The notes: generated from the letters alone by a model not told the origin. A stretch of DNA of 64,000 nt from Mesorhizobium sp. AR10 (GCF_024746795.1 NZ_CP080524.1:5558001-5622000), one strand, 5' to 3'. Positions 1 to 9,092 are shown, counted from the first letter of the stretch. Numbers and translations: made by a program.

Positions 1-335
1 AGCGACGATTCCACCCTGTAGTCGCCCGAATGCAGGACGAAACCGCGGCTGCGGTCCACCGGGCCGCCATTGCGCACGACGAAGTCGCGGGCCTGCGCCG
101 GCAGGCGGATCGCCTCCTGCTCGTTCATGATGCCGAGTTGCACCAGCAGATCCGGAAACAGCATCTGCTGCGTCTGGTTGATAATCAGGCCCATCGCGCC
201 TTCGTCGCTGTGCGCGCAAATGTAGATGACGGAACGCGTGAAGCGGTCATCCTTCATGCCGGGCATGGCAATCAGGAACTGGTCGTCGAGAAAGCCGCGC
301 TGGGCCGCCGTCTTCTTGTGCCGCAACAAGTCCAT
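1..335 (-). CDS. YqgE/AlgH family protein (UPF0301), 3' end cut by window
   Basis: Reading leftward from the ATG at 335-333 gives about 111 residues, starting [14 protein letters not shown] and then [32 protein letters not shown] and [15 protein letters not shown]. These are signatures of the YqgE/AlgH (DUF179) family, whose molecular role is unsettled. The full family length is near 190-200 residues, so roughly the C-terminal half lies outside the window. The frame contains no stop up to position 1. It is transcribed away from the DsbD-like gene at 485, leaving a 149-base divergent intergenic region in which I saw no clear promoter or operator. Confidence 0.85.
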   Translation of the reverse strand, partial: MDLLRHKKTAAQRGFLDDQFLIAMPGMKDDRFTRSVIYICAHSDEGAMGLIINQTQQMLFPDLLVQLGIMNEQEAIRLPAQARDFVVRNGGPVDRSRGFVLHSGDYRVESS

Positions 336-484
336 GAAGGTGAGCGTAACGCGTTTCCAAAGCGCCGAAAAGATGCGACGCATGCGATTTGGCTTTGACC
401 GCCCTGCCGGAGGTCACGCAAATATGATACCCGCGATCCGATGAAGCCATTGCGCAGACACGAACGGACGATCAAATCACCGTC

Positions 485-1291
485 ATGCAAAGCTTGAAGA
501 TCCTGCTGCTCGGCGCCGCTGTTGGATGTGTAACAGGCCTTCCCGCCGCTGCCTCCTCATCTGCCTGGTACGACAGCGAAGGCGGCAAGGTGCGGCTGGT
601 GACCAGTGGCAAGCCCGACGAAGCCGGGCGCATCCACGGCGTCCTCGACATCGCGCTCAAGCCCGGCTGGAAAACCTACTGGCGCGACCCAGGCGACGCC
701 GGCGTGCCGCCGCAGCTCGATATCTCGGCCAGCACCAACATTGCCGACGCCACGCTTTCGTTTCCGGCGCCGCAGCGCCACGATGACGGCTACGGCAAAT
801 GGGCTGGCTACGACTATCCGATTTCATTGCCGGTGACATTCACGCTGGCGGCGCCGAACGAGCCGGCTGTCATCGACGCCGATATTTTCCTCGGCATTTG
901 CGAGACGATCTGCATCCCGGTGCAGACAAGGCTGCATCTGGATCCGGGCTCCGACCCCGACAATGCCGCCGACGCGGCACAGGTGAAGGCGGCGCTCGCA
1001 AGCCTGCCCTCTCCTGCGCGGCCAGATTTCGGCATCAATGTGCTGCCCGGCGATCACGAGACACTGGTCGTCGAGGCAAGCTTTCCCGGTAATCCGGAAG
1101 CCGCCGACTTCTTCGTTGCTGGCGAACGCGACTACATGTTCGGCGCTCCGGTTCGCAACGAAAAGGACGGCAAGCTGGTGTTCACGATACCGATCCTCGA
1201 CCGGCCGTCGACGGCGCCGACGGATGGCGGGCTTCACTACACGCTGACAAGTGCCCAAGGCGCTGTCTCGGGCCTCTTACCTTTCCCTTGA
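485..1291 (+). CDS. DsbD N-terminal-domain-like (DsbD-alpha) exported protein
   Basis: 268 residues with an N-terminal signal peptide (LKILLLGAAVGCVTGLPAAA, residues 4-23). The rest resembles the periplasmic alpha domain of the thiol:disulfide transporter DsbD (also seen in ScsB), including W(K)TYWRDPGDAG near 62-73 and a Cys pair in GICETICIPV (C139, C143). In DsbD this pair relays electrons to periplasmic partners. The transmembrane and C-terminal thioredoxin domains are absent, so this is a stand-alone alpha-type domain whose electron donor is not in the window. A peroxiredoxin gene follows 82 bases downstream on the same strand, consistent with a redox theme but not proof of an operon. 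Confidence 0.8.
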   Translation: MQSLKILLLGAAVGCVTGLPAAASSSAWYDSEGGKVRLVTSGKPDEAGRIHGVLDIALKPGWKTYWRDPGDAGVPPQLDISASTNIADATLSFPAPQRHDDGYGKWAGYDYPISLPVTFTLAAPNEPAVIDADIFLGICETICIPVQTRLHLDPGSDPDNAADAAQVKAALASLPSPARPDFGINVLPGDHETLVVEASFPGNPEAADFFVAGERDYMFGAPVRNEKDGKLVFTIPILDRPSTAPTDGGLHYTLTSAQGAVSGLLPFP

Positions 1292-1373
1292 TCCAGGCCT
1301 TGTCCGCGGTTGCGGCAAGCGCCAGAGTTCGCTATCGCAAGGGCATCCTTCCAACTTTTCGAACGAGGAACTT

Positions 1374-1850
1374 ATGACGATTGCCGTTGGCGATAGACTG
1401 CCCGATGCGACCTTCAAGGAGATGACCGCCGACGGCGCCAAGGTCATCACGAGTTCGGAAATCTTCTCGGGAAAAAAGGTGGTGCTATTTGGCGTTCCCG
1501 GCGCTTTCACGCCGACCTGCAGCAACAACCATCTGCCAGGTTATCTCGAAAACCATGACGCCATCCTGGCGCGTGGCGTCGACACCATCGCCGTCGTTTC
1601 GGTCAACGACGTCCACGTCATGGGTGCCTGGGCACGCTTCACCGGTGGCGAAGGCAAGATCCTCTACCTCGCCGACGGCACTGGCGATTTCGCCAAAGCG
1701 GTCGGTCTCGACTTCATCACCAACGATATGGGGCTGCGCTCGAGGCGCTTCTCGATGATCGTCGATGACGGCAAGGTCACCGTGCTCAATCTCGAGTCCA
1801 AGCCGGGCGTCGACGAATCCGGTGCGGCCCACATCGTGGGACAGCTTTAA
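1374..1850 (+). CDS. Peroxiredoxin, Prx5/hybrid type, 1-Cys
   Basis: 158 residues. The peroxidatic site is PGAFTPTCSNNHLPGY with Cys49, the Prx5 signature, and the tail carries LESKPGVDESGA and HIVGQL typical of the family. No other cysteine is present, so it should work as a 1-Cys peroxidase that reduces H2O2 or alkyl hydroperoxides using an external thiol such as glutathione or glutaredoxin. The ATG at 1374 was chosen because it follows the Shine-Dalgarno-like GAGGAA at 1366-1371 and matches the family N-terminus; the same frame is open back to 1251 but that part looks non-coding. Cytosolic, no signal peptide. Confidence 0.92.
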   Translation: MTIAVGDRLPDATFKEMTADGAKVITSSEIFSGKKVVLFGVPGAFTPTCSNNHLPGYLENHDAILARGVDTIAVVSVNDVHVMGAWARFTGGEGKILYLADGTGDFAKAVGLDFITNDMGLRSRRFSMIVDDGKVTVLNLESKPGVDESGAAHIVGQL

Positions 1851-1947
1851 TCAACGGCTTCGAAGCCGGAACGGATGCCGCTACGATCTGCGAAACCGAC
1901 TGTCAGGCTTGCCTGGGGTTCGCGTTTTCTTGCCTTTGGGGGACCTG

Positions 1948-2424
1948 ATGTTCGACATAGTGTGGCGCAGCGTGGCGATCGGCATGGGCGCGACGGTGCT
2001 GATGGACCTGTGGGCCATTTTCCTGCACAAGGCGTTCGGCCAGCCGCGGCCGAACTGGGGACCGGTCGGCCGCTGGGTCTGGCATCTCCGAGACAAGGTC
2101 TTCCACGACGATATCGGCGATGCCGCGCCATACGCGCATGAAGTGGCGCTGGGCTGGGCCTTCCACTACCTCGTTGGCATCGCCTATGGCATCATTCTGG
2201 TGGCGCTGGCGGGAACGGCGTGGTTGGCCGCGCCGACGTTCCTGCCGGCCTTTATCCTGGGCATCGTCACCGTCGGCGCCGGCTGGTTCCTGCTGGCGCC
2301 CGGCATGGGTGCCGGCTGGGCCGCTTCGAAGCGCCCCAACCCGATGCAGATCCGCGCCCTCAACCTTGTGTCGCACACGGTGTTTGCATTCGGCCTTTAC
2401 GGTACGGCCCTATTGATCCGCTAG
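1948..2424 (+). CDS. DUF2938 family integral membrane protein
   Basis: 158 residues with about four hydrophobic segments (roughly 7-25, 70-90, 92-118, 137-157) separated by short loops. The N-terminal pattern GMGATVLMDLWAIFLHKAFG and the loop NWGPVGRWVWHL match the DUF2938 family of uncharacterised inner-membrane proteins. The start at 1948 follows a GGGGGA stretch. The stop codon TAG (2422-2424) shares the palindrome CTAG with the stop of the convergent phosphatase gene, so the two open frames overlap by four bases. No function is known. Confidence 0.8.
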   Translation: MFDIVWRSVAIGMGATVLMDLWAIFLHKAFGQPRPNWGPVGRWVWHLRDKVFHDDIGDAAPYAHEVALGWAFHYLVGIAYGIILVALAGTAWLAAPTFLPAFILGIVTVGAGWFLLAPGMGAGWAASKRPNPMQIRALNLVSHTVFAFGLYGTALLIR

Positions 2425-3005
2425 CTGTCGCCGGCCCGGTCGATCGGCCGCCATGCGTGGACAACGCGACGCGCACCGATATCGTAGGCGAAGTAGTTCC
2501 CGCCGCCCGCTGGCTGATCCGCCTCGCGGCTGATCTCCCGACCGCTGAGGGAGAGCAGCAGGAGCGTTCCGACACCTCCGTGTCCCACGAAAGCAACGTC
2601 GTCGGCGCCGGCGGTGCCGAGCACAGCGTCGACCTCGCTCAGAATACGATGCTGGGCATCGATAGCCCGCTCCCACCCGCGAATGCTGGTGTGTGGATTG
2701 GCGAAGAACTGGTCTGCGACCGCTTCGAACTCCGGAGGCGGCAGGAAACCCGTTGCCGATCGGTCATTCTCGTGCATCCGTTCCCTCACCTCGACCGTAA
2801 GGCGGAGATGGCTTGCAAGGATCTCGGCGGTTTCTATCGCCTTGCGTTCACCCGACGACACGATACGCCGGATCGACCCAATCCACGGCTGATCGAGCAT
2901 CGCAGACGTTCTCGCTCGCCCGATGCCGGATAGCCCCCACTCCGGCACCGGAACGTTGGCGTCGATCTGAACCTGGGGATGCGTGATGTAGTACGCGATC
3001 GGCAT
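2421..3005 (-). CDS. Histidine phosphatase family protein with THP instead of RHG
   Basis: 194 residues. It has the histidine phosphatase layout: N-terminal YYITHPQV (His9 in the position of the phospho-accepting His), SSGERKAIETAEIL in the region that normally holds the second Arg, an acidic ERMHENDRS segment, and the C-terminal AFVGHGGVGTLLLL with the second catalytic His. The usual RHG triad is replaced by THP, so the first substrate-binding Arg is missing. This points to a separate subfamily whose substrate cannot be predicted. Start at 3005 is preferred because the TH motif should lie close to the N-terminus; the frame is open to 3047. It converges on the DUF2938 gene. Confidence 0.8.
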   Translation of the reverse strand: MPIAYYITHPQVQIDANVPVPEWGLSGIGRARTSAMLDQPWIGSIRRIVSSGERKAIETAEILASHLRLTVEVRERMHENDRSATGFLPPPEFEAVADQFFANPHTSIRGWERAIDAQHRILSEVDAVLGTAGADDVAFVGHGGVGTLLLLSLSGREISREADQPAGGGNYFAYDIGARRVVHAWRPIDRAGDS

Positions 3006-3043
3006 GAGGTCTTCCTGCCAGAGAGTGGACCCGCAGCCGCAAT

Positions 3044-3574
3044 TCAATAACTCTGGGTCGAGCGCCGCGCCTTTGCGACCGCCGGCTGCCTTGCCTGCCC
3101 ATCTGGCTTCGGCGTCGCAGGAGGCCTGACCGGGCCTTTCTTGAACGGCGCCATGCCTTCCCGCGCCAGTTCGTCGGCGCGTTCGTTCTCGGCATGGCCG
3201 GCATGGCCTTTGACCCAGTTCCAGGTCACGTGATGGCGCCTGTTGGCATCATCCAGCGCCTGCCACAGCTCACCATTCTTGACCGGCTTCTTGTCGGCGG
3301 TCTTCCAGCCGTTCTTCTTCCAGCCGTGGATCCATTTGGAAATGCCATCCATGACGTATTTGCTGTCGGTGTGAAGCTCGACCGCGCAAGGTTCCTTCAG
3401 CGCATTCAGCGCCGAAATGGCAGCCAGCAATTCCATGCGGTTGTTGGTGGTCTCGGCCTCGCCGCCCGACAGTTCCTTGGTTTTGCCGTTGAAGCGCAGG
3501 ATCGCGCCCCAGCCGCCGGGACCCGGATTGCCCGAACAGGCACCATCGGTGAAGATTTCAACGTGCTTGCTCAT
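3044..3574 (-). CDS. rnhA: Ribonuclease HI
   Basis: 176 residues. It cleaves RNA in RNA:DNA hybrids (R-loops, Okazaki primers). The four catalytic carboxylates are visible: D10 ([14 protein letters not shown]), E48 (NNRMELLAA), D70 ([10 protein letters not shown]) and D134 (ENERADELA), plus the catalytic His124 in VKGHAGH. The core ends near residue 142. A basic and Pro/Ala-rich tail of about 30 residues follows ([19 protein letters not shown]), longer than in E. coli. The start ATG overlaps the thrB stop (ATGA, 3574-3571), so it is translationally coupled at the end of the ispH-thrB-rnhA group. Confidence 0.96.
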   Translation of the reverse strand: MSKHVEIFTDGACSGNPGPGGWGAILRFNGKTKELSGGEAETTNNRMELLAAISALNALKEPCAVELHTDSKYVMDGISKWIHGWKKNGWKTADKKPVKNGELWQALDDANRRHHVTWNWVKGHAGHAENERADELAREGMAPFKKGPVRPPATPKPDGQARQPAVAKARRSTQSY

Positions 3575-4533
3575 GTCAGTCCATATTCAGTGGGAGATTT
3601 GATCGCCCGATGGAAACGCATCCGGCGGATATATTCGGTCGGATCGCGCTTCATCACCAGTCCGCCATTGGGAATGGTCAGCCAGTCGTAGAGTCGGGTC
3701 AGCATGAAACGCAGCGCCGAGCCGCGCGCCAGCATCGGCAGTGCCGCTTTCTCGTCGTCACTCAAGGGCCGCACGCTCTGATAGCCGGCAAGCAGCGCCG
3801 TGCCCTTGGTCAGGTTGAAGGAAAAATCCTTCTCGAAGCACCAGGCGTTGAGGCAGGTGGCGACATCGTAGGCATAGAGATCGTCGCAGGCGAAATAGAA
3901 GTCGATCAGCCCCGACAATTTCTCGCCGAGGAAGAAGACATTGTCCGGGAAAAGATCGGCATGGATGATGCCTTCCGGCAGGCCCTTCGGCCAGTTCCGC
4001 TCGAAGTCGGCGAAATCGGCATCGACCTCCGCCGCCAGTCCCGGCTCGACCTCGTCGGCGCGGGCATGGGCCGCGTTCCACAGCTTGCGCCAGCCATCGA
4101 TGGCCAGCGCATTCGGCCGGGTCATGGAAAAGTCCTGGCCGGCAAGATGCAATCCGGCCAGTGCCTTGCCGACCTCGCCGCAATGCGCCGCGGTTGGCCG
4201 CCGCAGCGACAGGCCCTCAAGGAAGGTGATGATGACCGCCGGCCGGCCAGCCAGCGTTCCGGTGACGCCGCCATCATGCGCGGTCACCGGAAGCGGACAG
4301 GAAATTCCCTTCCTGGCGAGATGGCTCATCAGACCGAGGAAGAACGGCAGATCCGCCTTGTCGACGCGCTTTTCGTAGAGCGTCAGGATGTAGGAGCCAC
4401 TGGTGGTGTGCAGCAGGAAATTCGAATTCTCGGTGCCTTCGGCAATGCCCTTGTAGGACAGGAGCTCGCCGACCGGATAGTTCTTCAGGAACGCGCCAAG
4501 CTCGCCCTCGCTGACATCGGTGTAGACCGCCAT
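3571..4533 (-). CDS. thrB: Homoserine kinase (APH-fold, ThrB type II)
   Basis: 320 residues. It phosphorylates L-homoserine for threonine synthesis. Unlike the GHMP-type enzyme of E. coli this is the aminoglycoside-phosphotransferase-fold form common in Alphaproteobacteria. An N-terminal nucleotide-binding lobe ([20 protein letters not shown]) is followed by the Brenner motif [13 protein letters not shown] (H191, D193, N198) and the metal-binding D211 in LIDFYF. It starts 5 bases after the ispH stop and overlaps rnhA by 4 bases. The gene order ispH-thrB-rnhA is widely conserved next to the cox cluster in rhizobia. Confidence 0.95.
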   Translation of the reverse strand: MAVYTDVSEGELGAFLKNYPVGELLSYKGIAEGTENSNFLLHTTSGSYILTLYEKRVDKADLPFFLGLMSHLARKGISCPLPVTAHDGGVTGTLAGRPAVIITFLEGLSLRRPTAAHCGEVGKALAGLHLAGQDFSMTRPNALAIDGWRKLWNAAHARADEVEPGLAAEVDADFADFERNWPKGLPEGIIHADLFPDNVFFLGEKLSGLIDFYFACDDLYAYDVATCLNAWCFEKDFSFNLTKGTALLAGYQSVRPLSDDEKAALPMLARGSALRFMLTRLYDWLTIPNGGLVMKRDPTEYIRRMRFHRAIKSPTEYGLT

Positions 4534-4538
4534 AGGTC

Positions 4539-5549
4539 TTACGCAGCCCCGTTGACGAAGGCCATGTCGGCCGGCGTCAGTTCGACATCGCGCAGAACCC
4601 TCATCACCGGAAAATCCTCCGTTTCCGTCGCCGTGATCGCCAGATCGATCGTTACGTCGAAGCGCTGCCTGAAAGCATCGATGATCTCGTCAACGATGAT
4701 TTCCGGCGCCGACGCGCCCGCCGACAGGCCGAGCGTCGAGATGCCGGCTATCTCATTCCATGGGATCTCGGAGGCGCGCTGTACGAGAAGCGACATCGAA
4801 GCGCCGGCGCGCTCCGCCACTTCGACAAGACGGCGCGAGTTGGAGGAGTTTGGCGCACCGACGATCAGGAAGAGATCGGCGCCGGCGGCTGTCTCCTTCA
4901 CCGCTTCCTGGCGGTTGGTGGTGGCATAGCAGATCGATTCTGCGGCCGCCGCGTGCAATTGCGGGAAACGATCCTGCAAAGCGCGGATGATGCCGGCAGT
5001 GTCTTCGACCGACAGCGTCGTCTGGGTGACGAAGCCGAGCGCCAGCGGGTCGGCAGGGACGAAGGTGGCGGCGTCGGCCTCGGTCTCGATCAGCGTGACG
5101 GCGCCGTCCGGCAACTGGCCCATGGTGCCGATCACTTCCGGGTGGCCGGCATGGCCGATCAACAGCACATGACGGCCGAGTCGCTGATGGCGCATCGCCT
5201 GCTTGTGGACCTTCGACACCAGCGGGCAGGTGGCGTCGAGATAGAAGAGTTCGCGCGCCTGGGCGTCAGCCGGCACCGACTTCGGCACGCCATGCGCGGA
5301 GAAGACCACCGGCGATTTGCGATGCTCGGCCGGGATCTCGGAGAGTTCCTCGATGAACACCGCGCCCAGGCTCTGCAGCCCCTCGACGACGTAGCGGTTG
5401 TGCACGATCTCATGGCGGACATAGACCGGCGCACCATATTTCTTCAGCGCCAGCACGACGATCTGGATGGCGCGGTCGACACCGGCGCAAAAACCGCGCG
5501 GCTGGCAGAGCCGGATCGTTAGCGGTGGTTTTGTGGCGGTTTGCAGCAT
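4539..5549 (-). CDS. ispH: 4-hydroxy-3-methylbut-2-enyl diphosphate reductase
   Basis: 336 residues. The last enzyme of the MEP isoprenoid pathway, reducing HMBPP to IPP and DMAPP with an iron-sulfur cluster. The three cluster cysteines are visible: C21 ([11 protein letters not shown]), C108 ([12 protein letters not shown]) and C207 ([11 protein letters not shown]). The proton-relay region [14 protein letters not shown] lies at 132-145, and [14 protein letters not shown] marks the C-terminal domain. With dxs, ispE and ispB it gives this window four isoprenoid genes. The upstream 139 bases contain a palindromic repeat (about 5598-5636) rather than an obvious promoter. Confidence 0.97.
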   Translation of the reverse strand: MLQTATKPPLTIRLCQPRGFCAGVDRAIQIVVLALKKYGAPVYVRHEIVHNRYVVEGLQSLGAVFIEELSEIPAEHRKSPVVFSAHGVPKSVPADAQARELFYLDATCPLVSKVHKQAMRHQRLGRHVLLIGHAGHPEVIGTMGQLPDGAVTLIETEADAATFVPADPLALGFVTQTTLSVEDTAGIIRALQDRFPQLHAAAAESICYATTNRQEAVKETAAGADLFLIVGAPNSSNSRRLVEVAERAGASMSLLVQRASEIPWNEIAGISTLGLSAGASAPEIIVDEIIDAFRQRFDVTIDLAITATETEDFPVMRVLRDVELTPADMAFVNGAA

Positions 5550-5597
5550 GATTCCGGATCGGTTGATCGTATCGTGAACTCAAATTATGTGCTTGCC

Positions 5598-5636
5598 GTT
5601 GTCCCAAAACCGCTACGCACTTTTGGGCGACATGCA
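5598..5636. repeat. Palindromic intergenic repeat, GTCCCAAAA type
   Basis: GTCCCAAAA (5601-5609) and TTTTGGGCGAC (5621-5631) form an imperfect inverted repeat around CCGCTACGCAC. It resembles a palindromic repeat I associate with Mesorhizobium intergenic regions. It lies between ispH (start 5549) and SURF1 (end 5689). It could act as a mobile REP-like element or as an mRNA hairpin between the two genes. Family membership is from memory and was not checked by search. Confidence 0.5.
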
Positions 5637-5688
5637 TCAGGGCGAAATGAGGTGCGCACCCCTGCCCTGTCAAGGGTGGCGTTGGCGA

Positions 5689-6444
5689 TCATTCCGCTTT
5701 CGGCGGGCGGCGCAACCTGATGATGAGGACCGCTGCCAGTGTCGCGGCAAGGCCATACCAGGTGAAAGCATATTGCAGATGGCTGTTCGGCAGGTCGATG
5801 ATGGTGACGCCGCCAACCGGCATCCCGCCGGGGTTCGGCGCGGCGTTGGCGTCGATCAGGAACGGCACCAGCCCGGCGCCGGCCGGCAGGCCGGCACTCG
5901 CGGCCATTGCGTCGCGGTCCTTCCAGTAGAAGATGTTCTTCCGTAGATCGTTGTCGGGAAGCATCATCGACGGCTTGAGCAAAAGCGGGTTGCGGGCGAG
6001 CCCCGTCACCGTCATCTTGCCCGCCACCTGTCCCTGCGGGCGCTTGGCAGCGTTCTTGAGGTCGTAGGGGACGAAACCGCGATTGATCAGCACGAAGCGG
6101 CCGTCGTCCAGCTGCAGCGGCGTGACGACATCGAAACCGGACGCACCTTCCCAGGTCGAGAAAAAATGCCGCTCGCCTTGATGCAGAAAGGTGCCGGTCA
6201 CCGTGACCGGCGTGTAGTCGACATCGCCGGTGGACGTGAACTCTTTTTCGACCTCGGCCAGCGGCAGCGGCACTGAGTGCGTGCGCTGGTCGATGGTCCG
6301 GAGAAGACCTTCCTTCCAGTACAGGCGCTGGACCTGCCAGGTGCCAAGCGCCAGCAGGATCAAGAACAGCACCAGGCCGAGGCCGAGCATCAATGCCGTC
6401 TTCGGCCGCGAACGGCCGGCGACCGACCCGGATGCCTCGCTCAT
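5689..6444 (-). CDS. SURF1 family cytochrome oxidase assembly protein
   Basis: 251 residues. SURF1/Shy1 proteins help insert heme a into subunit I of aa3 oxidases. The protein has an N-terminal membrane anchor (about 17-35, LMLGLGLVLFLILLALGTWQ), the family motif GTWQVQRLYWKEGLL directly after it, a periplasmic domain with GFDVVTPLQL and VLINRGFVP, and a C-terminal membrane segment (about 222-242) preceded by HLQYAFTWYGLA. The start at 6444 gives an ATGA overlap with the DUF983 gene. It sits at the downstream end of the cox cluster. Confidence 0.93.
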   Translation of the reverse strand: MSEASGSVAGRSRPKTALMLGLGLVLFLILLALGTWQVQRLYWKEGLLRTIDQRTHSVPLPLAEVEKEFTSTGDVDYTPVTVTGTFLHQGERHFFSTWEGASGFDVVTPLQLDDGRFVLINRGFVPYDLKNAAKRPQGQVAGKMTVTGLARNPLLLKPSMMLPDNDLRKNIFYWKDRDAMAASAGLPAGAGLVPFLIDANAAPNPGGMPVGGVTIIDLPNSHLQYAFTWYGLAATLAAVLIIRLRRPPKAE

Positions 6445-6827
6445 TCCCCGCGGTCCAGCCGGCCCTCGGCCGCTTTGTTGGCGTATTGCAGCGTCAACAG
6501 CACGCCCTTGATCAACCTGAGCGCCGTCAAGCACAGCACCAAAGTCAGCGGTATCCACAACAGCAGGTGCAGCCAGAGCGGCGGGCTCAGCGTCACTTCC
6601 GTCCACAGCGCCAACCCAACGACGATGAAGCCGATGATCAGGATGACGAACACCGCCGGCCCATCACCAGCATCGGCGTAGGAATAGTCGAGCCCGCAAC
6701 TGCTGCAGCGCTTGCCGACGCTGAGAAAACCCGAAAACAGCTGGCCCTCGCCGCAGCGCGGACAACGGCCGTGCAGGCCAGCCGAAATTGGCTCGATTGG
6801 TGGCCAGATCGCCTTGTCGTCGCTCAT
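6441..6827 (-). CDS. DUF983 membrane protein with two CxxC pairs
   Basis: 128 residues. A short zinc-ribbon-like head has CPRC (22-25) and CSSC (41-44), followed by DAGDGPAVFVI and two hydrophobic helices (about 57-77 and 84-108). This is the DUF983 architecture. The gene is routinely found between coxC and surf1 in Alphaproteobacteria, so a role in oxidase assembly is likely but unproven. It overlaps the SURF1 start by four bases and lies 3 bases after the L,D-transpeptidase stop. Confidence 0.9.
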   Translation of the reverse strand: MSDDKAIWPPIEPISAGLHGRCPRCGEGQLFSGFLSVGKRCSSCGLDYSYADAGDGPAVFVILIIGFIVVGLALWTEVTLSPPLWLHLLLWIPLTLVLCLTALRLIKGVLLTLQYANKAAEGRLDRGE

Positions 6828-6830
6828 GCT

Positions 6831-7343
6831 TTACGGCTCGATCTCGATTGGCGTTCCATCGGACACCATAGTCCAGATTTCATCCATGTCGGAGTCCGTA
6901 ACCGCAATGCAGCCGTCGGTCCAGTCGACCAATTGAAGCAGCCAGCCCCACCAGCCATAGCCGTTGGGTTGGCCGTGAATCATGATCATGCCGCCCGGAT
7001 CGATGCCGGCTGCCTTCGCAGAGGCGATCTCCTCGGTATTCGGATAGGATACGTGGATCGACTTGTGGGCGATGCTGTCGGCGTTGCGCCAGTCCAGCAG
7101 ATACCGCCCCTCTGGGGTGCGCTGGTCGCCTTCCCTGCGCTTGTGTCCGAGAGGATCGCCGCCCAGCGCGATGCTGTAGGTACGCAGTATCTCGCCATCG
7201 CCGATCAGTTGCAGCCGCCGCTCCGACTTGTCGACGCGCACGAGGTCGACCTGTCCCCCGGCGAGGGCCAAGGGTGTCGGGATCAGACAGGCACAAATGA
7301 CGCAAGGGATTCTCAGATGCATCGGCATTTGATCGGCGATCAT
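6831..7343 (-). CDS. L,D-transpeptidase (YkuD) family protein
   Basis: 170 residues with an N-terminal export signal (hydrophobic segment about 11-29). The YkuD fold is recognisable from MIMIHGQPN (His123) and WTDGCIAV (Cys145), matching the HGxx...(S/T)xGC(I/V) active site that cross-links peptidoglycan or attaches lipoproteins; the usual Ser is Thr142. The gene lies between the terminator after coxC and DUF983, 3 bases from the latter, so it interrupts an otherwise conserved coxC-DUF983-surf1 order and may now drive the downstream genes. Several ATGs (7343, 7328, 7322) could serve as start; the longest is given. Confidence 0.88.
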   Translation of the reverse strand: MIADQMPMHLRIPCVICACLIPTPLALAGGQVDLVRVDKSERRLQLIGDGEILRTYSIALGGDPLGHKRREGDQRTPEGRYLLDWRNADSIAHKSIHVSYPNTEEIASAKAAGIDPGGMIMIHGQPNGYGWWGWLLQLVDWTDGCIAVTDSDMDEIWTMVSDGTPIEIEP

Positions 7344-7358
7344 TATGCCGAAAAGAAG

Positions 7359-7386
7359 AAGGCGGCCGCGTCGCCGCGGCCGCCTT
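7359..7386 (-). terminator. Rho-independent terminator after coxC
   Basis: A perfect 12-bp stem (7359-7370 with 7375-7386, AAGGCGGCCGCG) and a 4-base loop lie 20 bases past the coxC stop. Read on the minus strand the stem is followed by CTTCTTTTC. This should end most transcripts of the coxB-coxC operon before the L,D-transpeptidase gene. Confidence 0.75.
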
Positions 7387-7406
7387 GTCGATTTGCGTAA
7401 GAAGTT

Positions 7407-8288
7407 TCAGTGACCTTCGATCATCGCGCCGTTCGAGGCCCAGACATAGATCGACGCGAACAGGAACAGCCAGACCACGTCGACGAAGTGCCAGTACCAG
7501 GCAGCCGCCTCGAAGCCGAAATGCTGTTTGGGCGTGAAATCGCCCTTCATGGCGCGGATCAGGCAGACAGCCAGGAAGATGGTGCCGATGATGACATGGA
7601 AACCATGGAAGCCGGTGGCCATGAAGAAGGTGGCGCCGTAGATGGAATCCTTGAAGCCGAATGGCGCGTGCATGTACTCGTAGGCCTGCACCATGGTGAA
7701 CAGCAGGCCGAGGCCGACCGTCAGCACCAGGCCGTTGATCAGCCCCTTGCGGTCGCCATGCAGGAGCGAGTGGTGCGCCCAGGTGACCGTGGTGCCCGAC
7801 AGCAGCAGGATGATGGTGTTGTAGAGCGGCAGGTGGAAGGGATCGAGGACTTCGAGGCCCTTCGGCGGCCAGACGCCACCGGTGAAGGTGGTGCGGGCGT
7901 ATTGCTGGACCTCGCCGGGAAACAGACTGGCGTCGAAAAACGCCCAGAACCAGGCGACGAAGAACATCACCTCGGAAGCGATGAACATGATCATGCCGTA
8001 GCGCAGATGCAGCGACACGACACGGGTGTGGTGGCCTTCATGCGCTTCCTTGATGGTGTCCGACCACCAGGCAAACATGGTGTAGAGGACGATGACCAGG
8101 CCGATGAAGAACAGCCACGGATTGGCGATGTTGTAGCCGAAGATCGGGAAATCGCCGGCCTTGAGATACTGCATCCAGGCGACGCCGCCGATCGCGGTCA
8201 CCAACGCGCCGACGGACCCCAGGAAAGGCCACGGGCTCGGGTCGACGAGATGGTAGTCATGGTGTGGTTTTGCGTGCGCGTCTGCCAT
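7407..8288 (-). CDS. coxC: Cytochrome c oxidase subunit III (aa3 type)
   Basis: 293 residues with seven predicted membrane helices. Typical subunit III stretches are visible: [19 protein letters not shown] at the N-terminus, [20 protein letters not shown] in the second bundle, [18 protein letters not shown], and the C-terminal [20 protein letters not shown]. It stabilises the proton-uptake side of the oxidase and carries no metal. The start at 8288 was chosen over the open frame to 8336 because it matches the family N-terminus and lies one base after the ctaG stop, suggesting translational coupling. Confidence 0.97.
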   Translation of the reverse strand: MADAHAKPHHDYHLVDPSPWPFLGSVGALVTAIGGVAWMQYLKAGDFPIFGYNIANPWLFFIGLVIVLYTMFAWWSDTIKEAHEGHHTRVVSLHLRYGMIMFIASEVMFFVAWFWAFFDASLFPGEVQQYARTTFTGGVWPPKGLEVLDPFHLPLYNTIILLLSGTTVTWAHHSLLHGDRKGLINGLVLTVGLGLLFTMVQAYEYMHAPFGFKDSIYGATFFMATGFHGFHVIIGTIFLAVCLIRAMKGDFTPKQHFGFEAAAWYWHFVDVVWLFLFASIYVWASNGAMIEGH

Positions 8289-8289
8289 A

Positions 8290-8916
8290 TCAACCCCCGA
8301 GGCTTGCTTCGGTAACTTTGGTTTTGTTGCGTTCAACCGGCACTGACGACGCGACCGGCTTGTTCTTCTCGACCGGGAACATCGTGTAGGACAGCGTGAT
8401 TGTCTTCACGTCCTTCAGTTCCGGCGCGTTGACGATGTCGGGATCCACGTAGAACACGACCGGCATGTCGAGCGTTTCGCCGGGCTTCAGCGTCGTGTCG
8501 GTGAAGCAGAAACACTCGACCTTGTTGAAATAAGGCCCGGCCAGTTCCGGCTGCACGTTGAAGGTGGCGCGACCGGTGACGGGGCGGTCGAACTTGTTGG
8601 TCGCGGTATAATGCGCCTGAGCCGTCTCACCGACCTTGATGACGATCGAACGGGCAACCGGCTGGAACTGCCAGGGAACACCGGCGATGTTGGCGTCGAA
8701 ACGGACGGTGATATCGCGGTCGAGCACACGGCCGGCATATTGCTTCTCGGCGCGCTGCGTGGTGCCGCCATAGCCGGTCGCCTGGCAGAACATCGCATAG
8801 AGCGGCACTGCGGCGTAGGCCATGCCGATCATGCCGCCGAAGAAGGCAATGCAGACGCCGGCGACGATGCGGTTGGTGTTCTTCTTTGTGGGATCGGTGA
8901 CTACTTGGCGGTTCAT
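8290..8916 (-). CDS. ctaG: Cytochrome c oxidase assembly protein CtaG/Cox11
   Basis: 208 residues. A copper chaperone that delivers Cu to the CuB site of subunit I. It has one N-terminal membrane anchor (about 16-38) followed directly by [18 protein letters not shown] with Cys44, and a periplasmic immunoglobulin-like domain with the copper-binding pair VECFCFTD (C135, C137). [13 protein letters not shown] is also typical. The start at 8916 fits the family; the frame is open to 9135 but that part is the overlap with coxF/ctaB. Confidence 0.96.
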   Translation of the reverse strand: MNRQVVTDPTKKNTNRIVAGVCIAFFGGMIGMAYAAVPLYAMFCQATGYGGTTQRAEKQYAGRVLDRDITVRFDANIAGVPWQFQPVARSIVIKVGETAQAHYTATNKFDRPVTGRATFNVQPELAGPYFNKVECFCFTDTTLKPGETLDMPVVFYVDPDIVNAPELKDVKTITLSYTMFPVEKNKPVASSVPVERNKTKVTEASLGG

Positions 8917-8924
8917 CGTCGGCC

Positions 8925-9092
8925 TCACATCGACCCGGCGACGTTGTGTCCGAATTTCACGATGGTCGCGACATAGAAGATGATGACAAGCACCGCCAGC
9001 GCCAGGCCGATGGCGGCCGAACGGCTGCGCCGGGCTTTCTGCTGGCGCTCTGTCAACGTGACCAGTTCGAGCTTCTTGTCGGCCATGCTCAT
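8925..9092 (-). CDS. Small single-pass membrane protein of the cox operon (CoxF-like)
   Basis: 55 residues: a charged head ([20 protein letters not shown]) and one membrane helix (about 26-46). The ATG at 9092-9090 overlaps the ctaB stop as ATGA, and the stop lies 8 bases before the ctaG start. A small protein in exactly this place between ctaB and ctaG is common in alphaproteobacterial aa3 operons and is often called CoxF. It may be an assembly factor or small subunit. An internal ATG at 9086 gives a two-residue shorter product. Confidence 0.75.
   Translation of the reverse strand: MSMADKKLELVTLTERQQKARRSRSAAIGLALAVLVIIFYVATIVKFGHNVAGSM

Noticed and set aside
3610..4929. 439-codon plus-strand frame over thrB and ispH
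   Set aside because: Antisense to two well-identified genes; no recognisable domain.
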